A stretch of DNA of 64,000 nt from PNON01 sp964387025 (GTDB lineage Bacteria; Chloroflexota; Anaerolineae; Anaerolineales; Anaerolineaceae). Position numbers and translations under genes: made by a program. Location: assembly GCA_964387025.1 (NCBI GenBank), contig CAYLUZ010000010.1, positions 1-64,000 of the forward strand, given 5' to 3'. Below are positions 17,429 through 27,029 of the stretch, piece after piece (within the stretch, counting starts at the first letter, position 1; the number at the start of each line of letters is the position of its first letter). The notes under the pieces are model-generated. The model worked only from the letters and a program-made list of their open reading frames with translations. It had not been told where the DNA came from and made no database searches.

Positions 17429-20400
17429 TTACTCCAGGCGGGATACTTGCCACCAGGCGGTGAATCCAACAAAATCTGACCCAGTCAGTGGTGCACCATC
17501 CCGGCAATGAGTGGATGAATATCCTTCCGAATACCCGTTGCCGCGTAAAGCATCGGCATTCAGATAATCTTCCGGTGGTATGGTAACAAACAATACACCT
17601 TCAAAATCATCGCTGGTTGGATCGTTTTCCCAGCCCGTCATACGGATATACAGGTTGTTATTATTCGGTACAGGAACCTCAATATTAAATCGCGGGTCCT
17701 CAACTGAAGGATGAGAATAGTTCTCTTCTTCAGTTTGGTAACGGTCATACTGCATATAACCATCCAAAGGATAGCGCAGGTGGTAAGCCACCCATGTAAT
17801 ATGCTCAGGATCCAATCCATAACCGGTGGAGAATTCATAGCTGTGTTCTGAATATCGGCTGACAAAGAATTCACAGTAGGATGCCTGGATTTGATCCAGG
17901 CTGACCAGCACTAATACAGGAGCAATATATGTATTGTTGTCTTCATTCGATTCAACAATTCGGTTATCCGGATCGATCTCTGCCGTGATCCCATAAATCG
18001 GAAGATCAAACCGTGCAGATTGGAACCATCTTCCTTCACCTGTGGTTAAAGTAATATTTTCCATGTCCAGGCGTTCCACCAGGTCTCCGGTCTCAAAGTC
18101 GTAATAATCCAATCGAATATTCTGGTTCACAATCGTCCCGCCTGTATTGGTTACCCACGCACGGATCTGACCACCATGCTCTTCCCTGGTTACTTCTGAG
18201 ACACGAAGATCCGGCGCATCTCCCGCTTCCGCTGATACAAGCATATCTATCGAATAGACCACTTCCTTATTTCCACTTCGCAATACCCTGCGTCCGGGTT
18301 GGATATCCTCAAAGGGTATGGTCTCTTCTGCCCGGATGATCGTATCGGTTTCACGCCAATCACGATCATAAATGGCAGCACCTACGGTCAAGTCCGTTTC
18401 CGGAGATACTTCCAATTCCACAAATGTTACTTCAGGGGATGAATAATCCCGGCAACTAAAACCCATGCACGGTTGGTCCAGCTGGGTCTGTATCGTATTG
18501 AACAGGCTGCTGATATTGGTATCACCATTAGAATTGATAGTGATTCCATAGGGATAATCGTTCCCATTGAAACTCAGCTCAGCTGATTCGCTTCCCTGTG
18601 CCCAGAAATTGCCAAACACAGGGCCTACCTGCCCGCTCCGGTCTTCATCACGCATTCCCTGCAAACGAATTCTTTCAAAAGTGATCCGCACCTTGCGGTC
18701 ACATGGTGGGCCTTCCAGAACAACCGCATTACTGCGCGGCGACTCCATGTCTCCAACTGCTGCAGTTACTTCAAATACGTTGCGAACACCGCATATCGGT
18801 AAATAATCTTCAATAGATGTAAGGTTGGTATTAGCGCGGATCGATAATAAGTGGCTGCCATTTATATAAACCTTGAATGAACTGAGATCGCTATAGTCTC
18901 CCTCCCATGTCCACATCAAGTTTTGCTCGGTTCCTACCATCATTGTGGTCAGGTACGGTGCTGGCAGCACAGCCTCATCACAAGATCCGGCACAGATCCG
19001 GTAGGTTGCCGTAAATCCTTCCACGTCACCTATCACAGAGCCTTCAGGTGCAGATTCCGGAGATACAGTTGCTGTAATAATATGCCCATCCCAATCCGAT
19101 TCAGGGTGTGAGGCAGTATAGCGGCCAATATAATGAAACTCCCGGTTACCCAGAGGACCGCTGTAACCATAACATTCAGCATATACAGGCAGGCTCTCGC
19201 CGCTTGGTACGTCAACAGTAATGCTGCCCATATATTCAGTGATATCCCAGGACCGTTCCCCCGCAAAATTGAATGGACCGTAATGATCAGCAGGATTTTG
19301 AGTGAGAGAGGCGTAGCAATAGACCTCCTCATAGGCTTCATTAACCACAAAATCCAGTGCCTGGAATTCGACAAAGGTCTTGATTCGGAGGTCTCCTAAA
19401 AACATATACAAAAAATCTAAAAATCCTTCCCTGCTCTCTTCTCCGTCAGCTATACCATCTCCTTCGCTATCACCTTCATCACCTGGGACTACACCTTCTG
19501 CACCTTCACCCCCTCCGTCTTCTGCCGGACAGCCATGATTTTCCAATGGACCTTCAACGTAGGGACAATCTTCCGATTCGTCCACCAGTCCGTCGCCATC
19601 CGAGTCCTCAGTCACCGGGCTGTCATCACCGCCACTGCCGGCTGGTACCTCACCAGACACGGGACAGCCATCATTTATCACAGGCCCCGGATCATCTGGA
19701 CAGGCATCCTCAGGATCAAGAACACCATCTCCATCCCTGTCACCTGCCGCAACATCCGGGCAGCCAACCCCGGCCGGGGATTCGGCTCCACCAATTGCAT
19801 CAGGGCATATATCCTGTTCATCCGGTACACCGTCAAGATCACTATCCAGGCATCCTTCTGCAATAAAATCCCCCGGAACAACCGGACACTCGTCCAATGT
19901 ATCTTCCACCCCGTCTCCATCGATATCAGGTATATCCACCGGACAACCCACCGGTCCCACACCCCAGGTATCGGGACATTCATCCATGTCATCCGGAAAA
20001 CCATCATCATCACGGTCAGGACCGGAAAGTGCCCTTTCGCCGCCAACATTCAAACGGATCGTGCTGTAGGATTGCCTACCTTCACTGTTAAATGCTCTGG
20101 CAACCAGCTTGAATTGTCCTGTCTCTGGTGGTGTCCAATCGGTTACTAATGGGAATGGTGAAATGCCATTCTCTACAGGACTCAGTTTCTTCGAAATAAG
20201 GGTATCGTTAACCCAAAACTCAACTCTTGATATTTTTACCGGGTCGGTTGCAACAATATGGACAATTTCCAGTTCCCCCGCCTGGAGTTTACTATTTGTA
20301 GTTGGACTGTGGAAATACACCAAAGGCGGTGCAGATTTTTGAGAGGACTTGATAAACCTGGATCCAAGGACTACACAAGCAAAAACAAGGATGCAAATTA

Positions 20401-20446
20401 GAAGTACGGCAATCACCGCAATCAACAATTTCTGGGTTTTATTCAT
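17429..20446 (-). CDS. Large surface protein with thrombospondin type 3 repeats and CARDB-like domain
   Basis: 1005 residues. An N-terminal membrane anchor (residues 7-30) is followed by a bacterial Ig-like domain (about 40-135). Next come five to six thrombospondin type 3 calcium-binding repeats at about 140-320 (DxDGDGxxDxxDxCP pattern, as in DIDGDGVEDTLDECP) and an acidic Gly/Glu linker. Several beta-sandwich domains follow, one of CARDB type at about 740-840 (VTNTGGTIVNQNIRLDYYD, then IDPDNRIVESNEDNN). Cys pairs suggest disulfides outside the membrane. It lies ten bases after a lipoprotein gene with a similar Ig-like domain, so the two probably form one surface complex. The function is unknown; adhesion or sheath structure is an inference. 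Confidence 0.85.
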   Translation of the reverse strand: MNKTQKLLIAVIAVLLICILVFACVVLGSRFIKSSQKSAPPLVYFHSPTTNSKLQAGELEIVHIVATDPVKISRVEFWVNDTLISKKLSPVENGISPFPLVTDWTPPETGQFKLVARAFNSEGRQSYSTIRLNVGGERALSGPDRDDDGFPDDMDECPDTWGVGPVGCPVDIPDIDGDGVEDTLDECPVVPGDFIAEGCLDSDLDGVPDEQDICPDAIGGAESPAGVGCPDVAAGDRDGDGVLDPEDACPDDPGPVINDGCPVSGEVPAGSGGDDSPVTEDSDGDGLVDESEDCPYVEGPLENHGCPAEDGGGEGAEGVVPGDEGDSEGDGIADGEESREGFLDFLYMFLGDLRIKTFVEFQALDFVVNEAYEEVYCYASLTQNPADHYGPFNFAGERSWDITEYMGSITVDVPSGESLPVYAECYGYSGPLGNREFHYIGRYTASHPESDWDGHIITATVSPESAPEGSVIGDVEGFTATYRICAGSCDEAVLPAPYLTTMMVGTEQNLMWTWEGDYSDLSSFKVYINGSHLLSIRANTNLTSIEDYLPICGVRNVFEVTAAVGDMESPRSNAVVLEGPPCDRKVRITFERIRLQGMRDEDRSGQVGPVFGNFWAQGSESAELSFNGNDYPYGITINSNGDTNISSLFNTIQTQLDQPCMGFSCRDYSSPEVTFVELEVSPETDLTVGAAIYDRDWRETDTIIRAEETIPFEDIQPGRRVLRSGNKEVVYSIDMLVSAEAGDAPDLRVSEVTREEHGGQIRAWVTNTGGTIVNQNIRLDYYDFETGDLVERLDMENITLTTGEGRWFQSARFDLPIYGITAEIDPDNRIVESNEDNNTYIAPVLVLVSLDQIQASYCEFFVSRYSEHSYEFSTGYGLDPEHITWVAYHLRYPLDGYMQYDRYQTEEENYSHPSVEDPRFNIEVPVPNNNNLYIRMTGWENDPTSDDFEGVLFVTIPPEDYLNADALRGNGYSEGYSSTHCRDGAPLTGSDFVGFTAWWQVSRLE

Positions 20447-20456
20447 GTCTTCCCCT

Positions 20457-21515
20457 TTAACTTAGCTCAACTACAAATGTTACCCAACTGGACCATGAGC
20501 TTATATTTCCTTCGTTATCAACCGCCCTGACCGACCAACGGTATTCCAGGCCGCAGATTACATTTGCGGAAACTTGTTTAGTGGTTAGTCCATTCCAATT
20601 TTGTACACTCTTCCAACTGCCATTTATATTTTTATATAATTTAATATCATATCCTTTGATACCGCTTGGATCTGATACCGGTAACCATGCTAGAGTTTGA
20701 GAAGCTTTACAACCTATGCTCAATCCATCTGCCGGTACTTGTGGTTGTGGAACCGGTGGTGGTGTAGTATCAACAGGTGCATATACAGTTATCGTAATGT
20801 ATTCGTATGCGGTTTCAAGACCTCTCTTTGCAGTCATAACATAATCATGAGTAGCTTCGGGGCATGCTTGTGAGACACCTTTCGAAGTCACACGGGCATT
20901 ATCCAGCAGAACTTCATCAGCTTGTTCAACAGTCCATGACAGTTGAACACATTCTCCCGGAGATATCGATAATTTATCAGTGTAGAATTTAATAGATAGT
21001 GGGGGCAGCGGAGTTTCGGTTGCAGTTGGTGTAAGCGTTGCAGTTGGAAGTTCAGGGGAAGGTGAAGGAGTAATATCTTCCAGAGTTACTTCTTCCTCCG
21101 GGACTACCAATGTCAGGTCTTCCTGTATCATTCTCCCCACCTGAATTCTACTGAATGCTCTGCCTCCGGAAACACCATGGATATCATAAGCGATCAGTTC
21201 TAAAGTGTATGATCCATCTCCCGGGGGTGTCCATTCATAATTAAAGGCAGAAAATTTAGCCCCTGACTCAGCTGGAGTCTGTTGTGTATATGGTATTCCA
21301 TTGACACCTAATGTGACATAACCAATTCCGCCCGAATTTGACGCATGTGCTACTATGGTCAATGGGATAGCTTTATCGTAATGTGTGCCATCTTTCGGAG
21401 TATCAACCCATATTCGCGGAGTGTTTTCTCCTGGTGTACACGCAGCCAGGAGAGTTAATAATAGAATAATAATTAAATTCTGGTATATCCTGCAATAGTG
21501 TGCTGGATTTTGCAT
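20457..21515 (-). CDS. Lipoprotein with Ig-like and fibronectin-like domains
   Basis: About 352 residues. The signal peptide ends in LLAAC (lipobox). An Ig-like domain at about 45-125 (GGIGYVTLGVNG, YEWTPPGDGSYTLELIAYD) closely resembles the first domain of the following 1005-residue protein. A Ser/Thr/Pro linker, a second beta-domain (SPGECVQLSWTVEQADEVLL) and a C-terminal fibronectin-III-like domain (LAWLPVSDPSGIKGYDIKLY) come next. The ATG at 21515 follows AGGAGG by four bases. First gene of a two-gene operon. Probably anchored on the outside of the cell. Confidence 0.83.
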   Translation of the reverse strand: MQNPAHYCRIYQNLIIILLLTLLAACTPGENTPRIWVDTPKDGTHYDKAIPLTIVAHASNSGGIGYVTLGVNGIPYTQQTPAESGAKFSAFNYEWTPPGDGSYTLELIAYDIHGVSGGRAFSRIQVGRMIQEDLTLVVPEEEVTLEDITPSPSPELPTATLTPTATETPLPPLSIKFYTDKLSISPGECVQLSWTVEQADEVLLDNARVTSKGVSQACPEATHDYVMTAKRGLETAYEYITITVYAPVDTTPPPVPQPQVPADGLSIGCKASQTLAWLPVSDPSGIKGYDIKLYKNINGSWKSVQNWNGLTTKQVSANVICGLEYRWSVRAVDNEGNISSWSSWVTFVVELS

Positions 21516-21839
21516 AATGCCTCCTGTTTTTTCAATTGCATTTCCCACCGCTCGAATAACAATTAGTACAAGGCTTAGTAATAATATACCTAATTTTTTG
21601 CATATTTCAAGACGGTCAATTAGGTTTTAATCAATAAAACAATTTATTAACAAAATTGAATGGAGGTCTTTTCTAAAAATATTCATAGAAACGTGATATC
21701 GAAGATCCTCGCAAAGTTGATAATGTCCCTGAGCTCCGGTTAAACTGAATCTGGAGTGTGTTATACTCCAAATTGTTCATCCATCATTGTGGTCATCATC
21801 AAAGTCCAGGTTTTGGATGAATATATGAAGGAGATTCAA
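21516..21839. other. Divergent intergenic region
   Basis: 324 bases between two divergently transcribed lipoprotein genes, so it must hold both promoters. A perfect inverted repeat TGGAGT-GTGTTAT-ACTCCA lies at 21752-21770, upstream of the NBR1-type gene, with a TATACT-like -10 inside it. It could be an operator. Nothing else is recognised. Confidence 0.45.
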
Positions 21840-22448
21840 ATGAAACACACAAATAAAGCAATTCTTATCTTTGCAATAACATTGATCACCCTGCTTCCGG
21901 CTTGCACACTCTGGCAGTCACCACCGCTTCCGACAGCAACACCTACACAAACTGCAACAACCACCGAACAACCAACAGTCGTTCCACCTACAAATACACC
22001 ACTGCCAACACAAACCAATACAGTGGCACCGACAGCGACGATGGCCATCCCAACCATGCTCCCCCCGACAGCCACCCCAACCAGTACTGAAGTCATCAAC
22101 ACAAATACTGATTATTCGTGCGACATCATCGATCAGAGTCCCTCCGATGATACAAAATTTAGCTCGGGAGATGGTTTTGATATCAAATGGACATTAATTA
22201 ATAATGGTTCTGAGAAATGGAGAGATGGTACGATCCTCAAGTACCAGACTGGTCCGCAAATGACCACCACGACAAAAGTCGCGCTTCCCTCGCTGAAACC
22301 TGATGAGACATACGTGGTCTCTTTTGATGCAAGAGCATCCGGTAAAAGCGGCAGACAGGTCATGCTCTGGGCAGTGATCGGTCCCGGGAAGAATGGATCC
22401 GCTAATATCTATATGTGTTATCCATATACAAGGATCTTAATTAAATAA
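21840..22448 (+). CDS. NBR1-type Ig-like domain lipoprotein
   Basis: 202 residues. The signal peptide ends in LLPAC (lipobox), followed by a long Thr/Pro linker (residues about 25-80). The domain at about 90-202 has the NBR1 Ig-like pattern (FSSGDGFDIKWTLINNGSEKWRDG split by its conserved W, then LPSLKPDETYVVSFDARA). This domain occurs as a secreted module in many Chloroflexota and probably binds protein or carbohydrate. The ATG at 21840 follows GGAG by six bases; a longer frame upstream lacks a signal. A terminator follows. Confidence 0.85.
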   Translation: MKHTNKAILIFAITLITLLPACTLWQSPPLPTATPTQTATTTEQPTVVPPTNTPLPTQTNTVAPTATMAIPTMLPPTATPTSTEVINTNTDYSCDIIDQSPSDDTKFSSGDGFDIKWTLINNGSEKWRDGTILKYQTGPQMTTTTKVALPSLKPDETYVVSFDARASGKSGRQVMLWAVIGPGKNGSANIYMCYPYTRILIK

Positions 22449-22503
22449 CTTTTCGGTCAAAAATAAGCCAGAATTAAGACCTTAAACAACTGCATAAGTA
22501 ACC

Positions 22504-22541
22504 AGCACCTCTTGTTCAATTACAGCACGAGGTGCTTTTTC
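22504..22541 (+). terminator. Intrinsic terminator after the NBR1-type gene
   Basis: AGCACCTC (22504-22511) pairs with GAGGTGCT (22529-22536) across a 17-base loop and is followed by TTTTTC on the plus strand. Confidence 0.75.
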
Positions 22542-22679
22542 TTTCTTATCGTCAACTTTGAGAAATGAACTACGGTTGCCATTAAGTGGGAAACCGGAAT
22601 GGGGATAAATATAAAGTCTTGTGCCTAATTTCAGTGTTACAATTCAGGCATTCCACCTTCGAAACTTTAATATATCATC

Positions 22680-24839
22680 ATGAATTTGTTGAAGAACACA
22701 AACCTGAAACGCATAATCCTGATCATCGTCTCCCTGGTTTTGAGCGGAGTAGCCATCTGGTTTTTTAAAGACAAGCTGATTACCAACTATTTCGGCGAAA
22801 AATCAATTGCAGCAACTCAACAGTTTTCTGTCTTCTTACTAATCAGTATCTCTGCCTTGTTAGGTTGGGCAATTATTTACAACCTGCTTGATTACCTCTT
22901 CCCGGATAACCTGGTTGCCTGGCTGGTAAGTTGTGTGAAGCAGCGAAAGATAATAATTTCGTCACCCCTGAAATGTGCTGGATACTCACCGAGCCCCAAA
23001 ATACATAAAACACTCCTTCCTGCACTCATTGCTGCATATCTTGCCATCTTCCTGCTGGTGTTTTCTGAATGGGTATTCCTGGTGACAAAAGAATCCTTTA
23101 TGGACTCCCTCCCGATGGTTGAAAAATTATCCATTCTCATACAATCCACCTGGATTCCTGCAGTCATCATTCTTATCATTATCGTTATTGCCTGGATAAT
23201 ATCAAAATTATTGAAATACCCAATTATTCTGTTAATTACTTCATCAATTTACCGGGTAATTCCTGCGATTATTATTGCCATTACTGCTGTATTGGTGTTT
23301 GATAATTTCACCTACAACATCTTAGGTATCGGGATAGTTGATTCCCATTCTGTTTTCCGCGCTTTTTATGGGTTTGCTTTTCTCCTATTTATCAATAAAA
23401 CCTACTGCAAAATTCAGCTCCCGGAGGACGAGAAGCTTCTCCCACTAAAATGGAAAATATTCGCAGTGATGGCAATTGCTTTATTTACCGTGGGAACCAT
23501 TTCAACCATAACAGGGATAATAACCAAAACATCACAGTTAGCTTCTCAATCAACTGTGCTCCCTAAACGTACTCCTAATATTATTATGATAGGCAGTGAT
23601 GGTGTCGTAGCGGATAACCTGTCCATATATGGATATGATCGCAATACGACTCCTTTCATGAACAGCATTGTTGACCAGGCACTTATTGCTGAAGCCAATT
23701 TTCCTCAGACCGGATCTAGTTTAGGTTCTCTCATTTCCATATTTACGAGCAAACTGCCAACCCGTACGGGTGTAGTCAATATGCCCGATGCATTGATCGG
23801 TGATGATTCGAATGAGCATCTACCGGGAATTTTGAAGGATATTGGTTACACAAATATCGATATCACATTCGATCTATATTCCAATGTTTCACTAGCAAAT
23901 GTCCGTAATGGATTTGACCGGATCAATGGCGTTGATGTGAACACAAACCCGCTGGTCATCCGCCTGGGGAAGATACTGCCGGTAAACAGCGAGTACAACA
24001 TTGAACTATTAAGTAAGCGCATAACGGACCGCCTGCAGCACATTTTATTCATTCGCATAATGACAAACCCCTTTGAAGAAGTTACCATGCAGCCTGGCCG
24101 CAAGGATGCCACGGCACGCATCCCGGAATTGATGAGTTCTGTTCAAAATGGGACTGAACCTTATTTTATCCATGTGCATTTACTGGGGACCCATGGGCCG
24201 ATATACAAGCCATCTTCCACTACATTTTCCCAGGGCCGCAAGCAGAAAAAGGATTTCGATATTGATTTTTATGATGACGCCATCCTGGATTTTGATACAT
24301 ATATCCATGATTTATTTACAACCTTGGAAGAATCTGGAAAGTTGAAGAATACGGTTGTGATTATTTATTCCGACCATCCCCGGGCAAGGGCAGCTTATCA
24401 GCATACTCCTCTGCTTTTTTGGTTCCCAAATGGGCAGTATGCCGGTCAGGTAACCAGCAATACTCAAAACATGGATATTGCCCCGACCATCCTGGATTAT
24501 TTGGGAGAACCCATACCTCAGTGGATGGAAGGTGTATCTTTGATAAAAGGAAATCCTACACCTGAACGTCCAATATATAGTGTTCTCTGGAAAGATCCGA
24601 AAAAGAACAAGCTTCCAAATCAGACTTTGTTAAAGTTTGGCGACTTGCGGATGATCATCTGCAACCAGTATGTGGAGTATTCTTCCGAAGACATGCAATG
24701 GCATAGCGGAGAAGTGGACGACAAAACCTCTGCCTGCGAAGCAGATCAGCTTCTTTCCTTTGAAAAAATGAAAGACATACTGCTCGAGCGTTTGCAGCAG
24801 GACGGGGTCGATACGATCTATATGGAAGAATCCCGATAA
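22680..24839 (+). CDS. Membrane sulfatase/phosphoglycerol-transferase-like enzyme (alkaline phosphatase superfamily)
   Basis: 719 residues. About five to seven hydrophobic helices in residues 10-290 are followed by an extracytoplasmic catalytic domain at about 305-700 of the sulfatase/LTA-synthase type. Metal and nucleophile sites: IIMIGSDGVVADN (first metal Asp), TGSSLGSLIS (Ser/Thr nucleophile region), HLLGTHGP (His) and IIYSDHPRAR (Asp-His). No Cys-x-Pro-x-Arg sulfatase motif is present, so a phosphoglycerol- or phosphoethanolamine-transferase is as likely as a sulfatase. No Shine-Dalgarno is clear before the ATG. It stands alone, and its product should modify the cell envelope or a surface polymer. 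Confidence 0.82.
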   Translation: MNLLKNTNLKRIILIIVSLVLSGVAIWFFKDKLITNYFGEKSIAATQQFSVFLLISISALLGWAIIYNLLDYLFPDNLVAWLVSCVKQRKIIISSPLKCAGYSPSPKIHKTLLPALIAAYLAIFLLVFSEWVFLVTKESFMDSLPMVEKLSILIQSTWIPAVIILIIIVIAWIISKLLKYPIILLITSSIYRVIPAIIIAITAVLVFDNFTYNILGIGIVDSHSVFRAFYGFAFLLFINKTYCKIQLPEDEKLLPLKWKIFAVMAIALFTVGTISTITGIITKTSQLASQSTVLPKRTPNIIMIGSDGVVADNLSIYGYDRNTTPFMNSIVDQALIAEANFPQTGSSLGSLISIFTSKLPTRTGVVNMPDALIGDDSNEHLPGILKDIGYTNIDITFDLYSNVSLANVRNGFDRINGVDVNTNPLVIRLGKILPVNSEYNIELLSKRITDRLQHILFIRIMTNPFEEVTMQPGRKDATARIPELMSSVQNGTEPYFIHVHLLGTHGPIYKPSSTTFSQGRKQKKDFDIDFYDDAILDFDTYIHDLFTTLEESGKLKNTVVIIYSDHPRARAAYQHTPLLFWFPNGQYAGQVTSNTQNMDIAPTILDYLGEPIPQWMEGVSLIKGNPTPERPIYSVLWKDPKKNKLPNQTLLKFGDLRMIICNQYVEYSSEDMQWHSGEVDDKTSACEADQLLSFEKMKDILLERLQQDGVDTIYMEESR

Positions 24840-25044
24840 GCTGAAATACTGATCTCGGCAACCTAATCCAATTCTCAATACCAGAAAATGAAATGGAAGT
24901 AATTGATTTAGCTTTATGAACCTTATTCCCAATCAGAATAGTACATCCAAATATTCTGTTTTATTTTAATACATAGAACTTGTGTACTATTGTTTTTTAG
25001 TTCATTTATCCTAAATTATCCGTTACCTGAATTTTCTACAAGCT

Positions 25045-25200
25045 GTGACACTCCGCACACTCTAAAAAGAGACGGCTTCTTGGGACACGCACTGCGCAAC
25101 CGCCCACGTTTTCTCCCAACGGGACTGTCCATCCCGGTTTTGTATTGCTCTATTCAAAATATTGATCGCAGCATTGACATCTCGATCCATCGACAATCCG
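25045..25200 (-). ncRNA. Putative omega RNA at the 3' end of tnpB
   Basis: TnpB guides are made from the 3' end of tnpB and the right end of the element. Here the minus strand past the coding end holds a small CTCT/AGAG hairpin and ends in GTGTCAC, a typical right-end shape. The guide would be the flanking bases below 25045. The boundaries are estimates. Confidence 0.35.
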
Positions 25201-26225
25201 CAATCACATTCTACCCAACGAACAGATAAATCCAAATCTTCAATAATCTTACCACAAACAGAGCAGGTTTTGGATGTGTAGGCAGGGTTTACCCGCACGA
25301 CTTCCCGACCAGCTTCTGCCGCTTTATCGGAAAGTCTTTGTGCAAAGTATCCCCATCCACCATCCATAATGCTCTTGGAGAGGTGTTGATTTTTGACCAT
25401 GTTTTGGATTTGTAAATCTTCAATGGCTATCAGGTCGTTGTTATTTACCAATTCGTTCGCCAGGTTATTCAAAAAATCCTTGCGTTGGTTTTTAATATAT
25501 TCGTAGTGAACTTGTAATGCCAACACAGATTTCTTTCGGTTGTTTCCACCCTTTTCCCTACGGGCAACGCGGCGTTGAAGAATACGGAGTTTTGCTTGAC
25601 TTTCACGATACCACTTTGGATTTTCGATCAGTTCTCCCTCACTAGTGGCAATCAATGAACAGATACCAACATCGACCCCAACCGTACAACCAGTCGTTGG
25701 AAGAAGTTTTTTCTCCACCACGCATGAAAAACTGGCGTACCATCTTCCGGCTTTCCGGGATATTCGGAGAGTTTTGATTTCACCTTCAATGGGTCGATGC
25801 CAGCGAACAGCTACCCGTCCAATTCCAGATAATTTCAATCGCCTGCCATCAACTTTGAATCCGTTCCCGTATTCCTTGAAACCAAATGAATCAAAACGAT
25901 TCATGCTCTTGAAGCGTGGATAGCCCGGATTCTCACCTGACTTCACTCTACGAAAGAATGCCTGAAAAGCCTTATCCAAGTCCTCAACAGCTACCTGTAA
26001 AACGTGGGAATGTATGTTTTTGGCGAAAGGGCAGTTCGCCTTCAAACCTTTGACTTTGCGGAGCTGCTGAAACTTTCCAATCGTTTCGCCGCGTTCTTCG
26101 TAGGCAGTTTTCCGCTCGGCCAGGCAATCGATATAGAATCGGCGGCAAGTTTCTATAGTGGATTCCATAATCCGCTGCTGTGCTTTAGTGGGATATATGC
26201 GGAACTGGAAAGTTTTTATCATCAT
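25062..26225 (-). CDS. tnpB: RNA-guided endonuclease TnpB (IS200/IS605 family)
   Basis: 387 residues, full length. The RuvC-like nuclease residues are all present: Asp in TVGVDVGI (about 188), Glu in IAIEDLQI (about 277) and Asp in SMDRDVNAA (about 354). The zinc finger between them is CSVC...CDCG. The N-terminus has the helix-turn-helix-like start (FRIYPTKAQQ). The gene therefore looks active and not decayed. No tnpA transposase lies beside it, so the element cannot move on its own unless TnpA is supplied from elsewhere. In such elements TnpB cuts the empty donor site, guided by the omega RNA, and so keeps the element in place. Confidence 0.95.
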   Translation of the reverse strand: MMIKTFQFRIYPTKAQQRIMESTIETCRRFYIDCLAERKTAYEERGETIGKFQQLRKVKGLKANCPFAKNIHSHVLQVAVEDLDKAFQAFFRRVKSGENPGYPRFKSMNRFDSFGFKEYGNGFKVDGRRLKLSGIGRVAVRWHRPIEGEIKTLRISRKAGRWYASFSCVVEKKLLPTTGCTVGVDVGICSLIATSEGELIENPKWYRESQAKLRILQRRVARREKGGNNRKKSVLALQVHYEYIKNQRKDFLNNLANELVNNNDLIAIEDLQIQNMVKNQHLSKSIMDGGWGYFAQRLSDKAAEAGREVVRVNPAYTSKTCSVCGKIIEDLDLSVRWVECDCGLSMDRDVNAAINILNRAIQNRDGQSRWEKTWAVAQCVSQEAVSF

Positions 26226-26233
26226 GTCCGTCT

Positions 26234-26253
26234 ACTATTTTACACTAAATAGT
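26234..26253. repeat. Left-end hairpin of the TnpB element
   Basis: Perfect inverted repeat ACTATTT/AAATAGT with a six-base loop. It lies just before the tnpB start, where IS200/IS605 elements carry the hairpin bound by TnpA. Confidence 0.6.
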
Positions 26254-26384
26254 CGAACATATGTTCTCTTCTATAAAATAGTTCAAAATTCGGCTGATGC
26301 CAAAATGTGACTTGCGGACGGGTTTTTGGGTCTGAAATTAATTACAGGTGGGCATAAAACCTGCGCCTCGGATATAATAGAAAA

Positions 26385-27023
26385 ATGAAAAAGAAACCCG
26401 ATCCTCTTGTAATTGGAATTGCCGGTGGTACCGGTTCTGGGAAGACCACGGTTGCATCAGCCATCCTTGATAGGGTCGGCCGCGAACGGATAGCCTACCT
26501 TCCACATGATGCATATTACAAAGACCTGAGCTATATTCCTCTGGAAGAGCGGCAGGGATTCAACTTTGACCATCCCGATGCGTTGGAATCTGCATTGCTC
26601 ACGGAGCACATCAAGCAACTAAAAAGGTGGGAATCGATCGAACAACCGGTGTACGATTTCAAGCATCACGTCCGCACAGGTGAGCATCGGACCATTGCTC
26701 CACGGGGTGTCATCCTTGTGGAGGGCATTCTTATCTTTGGGGAAAAAGACCTACGCGAACTATTCGATGTGAAGATATTTGTGGACACCGATAATGATTT
26801 ACGCTTTATCCGCCGCCTATCCAGGGATATCACCGAACGCGGTCGTTCCACTGAAAGTGTGATCAACCAGTATCTCACTACCGTACGACCAATGCACCTT
26901 GAATTTGTCGAACCCTCCAAACGGTATGCAGATGTGATCATACCTGAAGGGGGGTTCAATTTGGTCGCCATGGATATGGTTATTGCTCGTATTGAATCCC
27001 TGCTGACTGGAAACCAGAATTAA
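26385..27023 (+). CDS. udk: Uridine kinase
   Basis: Phosphorylates uridine and cytidine to UMP and CMP in pyrimidine salvage. 212 residues. The P-loop is GIAGGTGSGKTTVA (residues 11-24). The substrate region holds HDAYYKD and FDHPDAL, and the lid is RRLSRDITERGRS. The whole protein matches bacterial Udk. The next gene begins seven bases after the stop. Confidence 0.95.
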   Translation: MKKKPDPLVIGIAGGTGSGKTTVASAILDRVGRERIAYLPHDAYYKDLSYIPLEERQGFNFDHPDALESALLTEHIKQLKRWESIEQPVYDFKHHVRTGEHRTIAPRGVILVEGILIFGEKDLRELFDVKIFVDTDNDLRFIRRLSRDITERGRSTESVINQYLTTVRPMHLEFVEPSKRYADVIIPEGGFNLVAMDMVIARIESLLTGNQN

Positions 27024-27029
27024 ACCTTT

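Larger units (their letters stand above)
25045..26266 (-). mobile_element. TnpB-only IS200/IS605-type element
   Basis: Carries tnpB alone. The left end, upstream of tnpB, holds a perfect 7-bp hairpin (ACTATTT, TACACT, AAATAGT; 26234-26253) and directly beyond it a 12-base palindrome GAACATATGTTC (26255-26266), matching the subterminal hairpins recognised by TnpA. The right end is taken at the GTGTCAC (minus strand) near 25045. No target duplication is expected for this family, so the exact limits are uncertain. Confidence 0.6.

Noticed and set aside
19535..20149. 204-residue plus-strand frame opposite the TSP3 repeats
   Set aside because: Antisense to Asp/Gly-rich repeats, which generate long open frames by composition alone.
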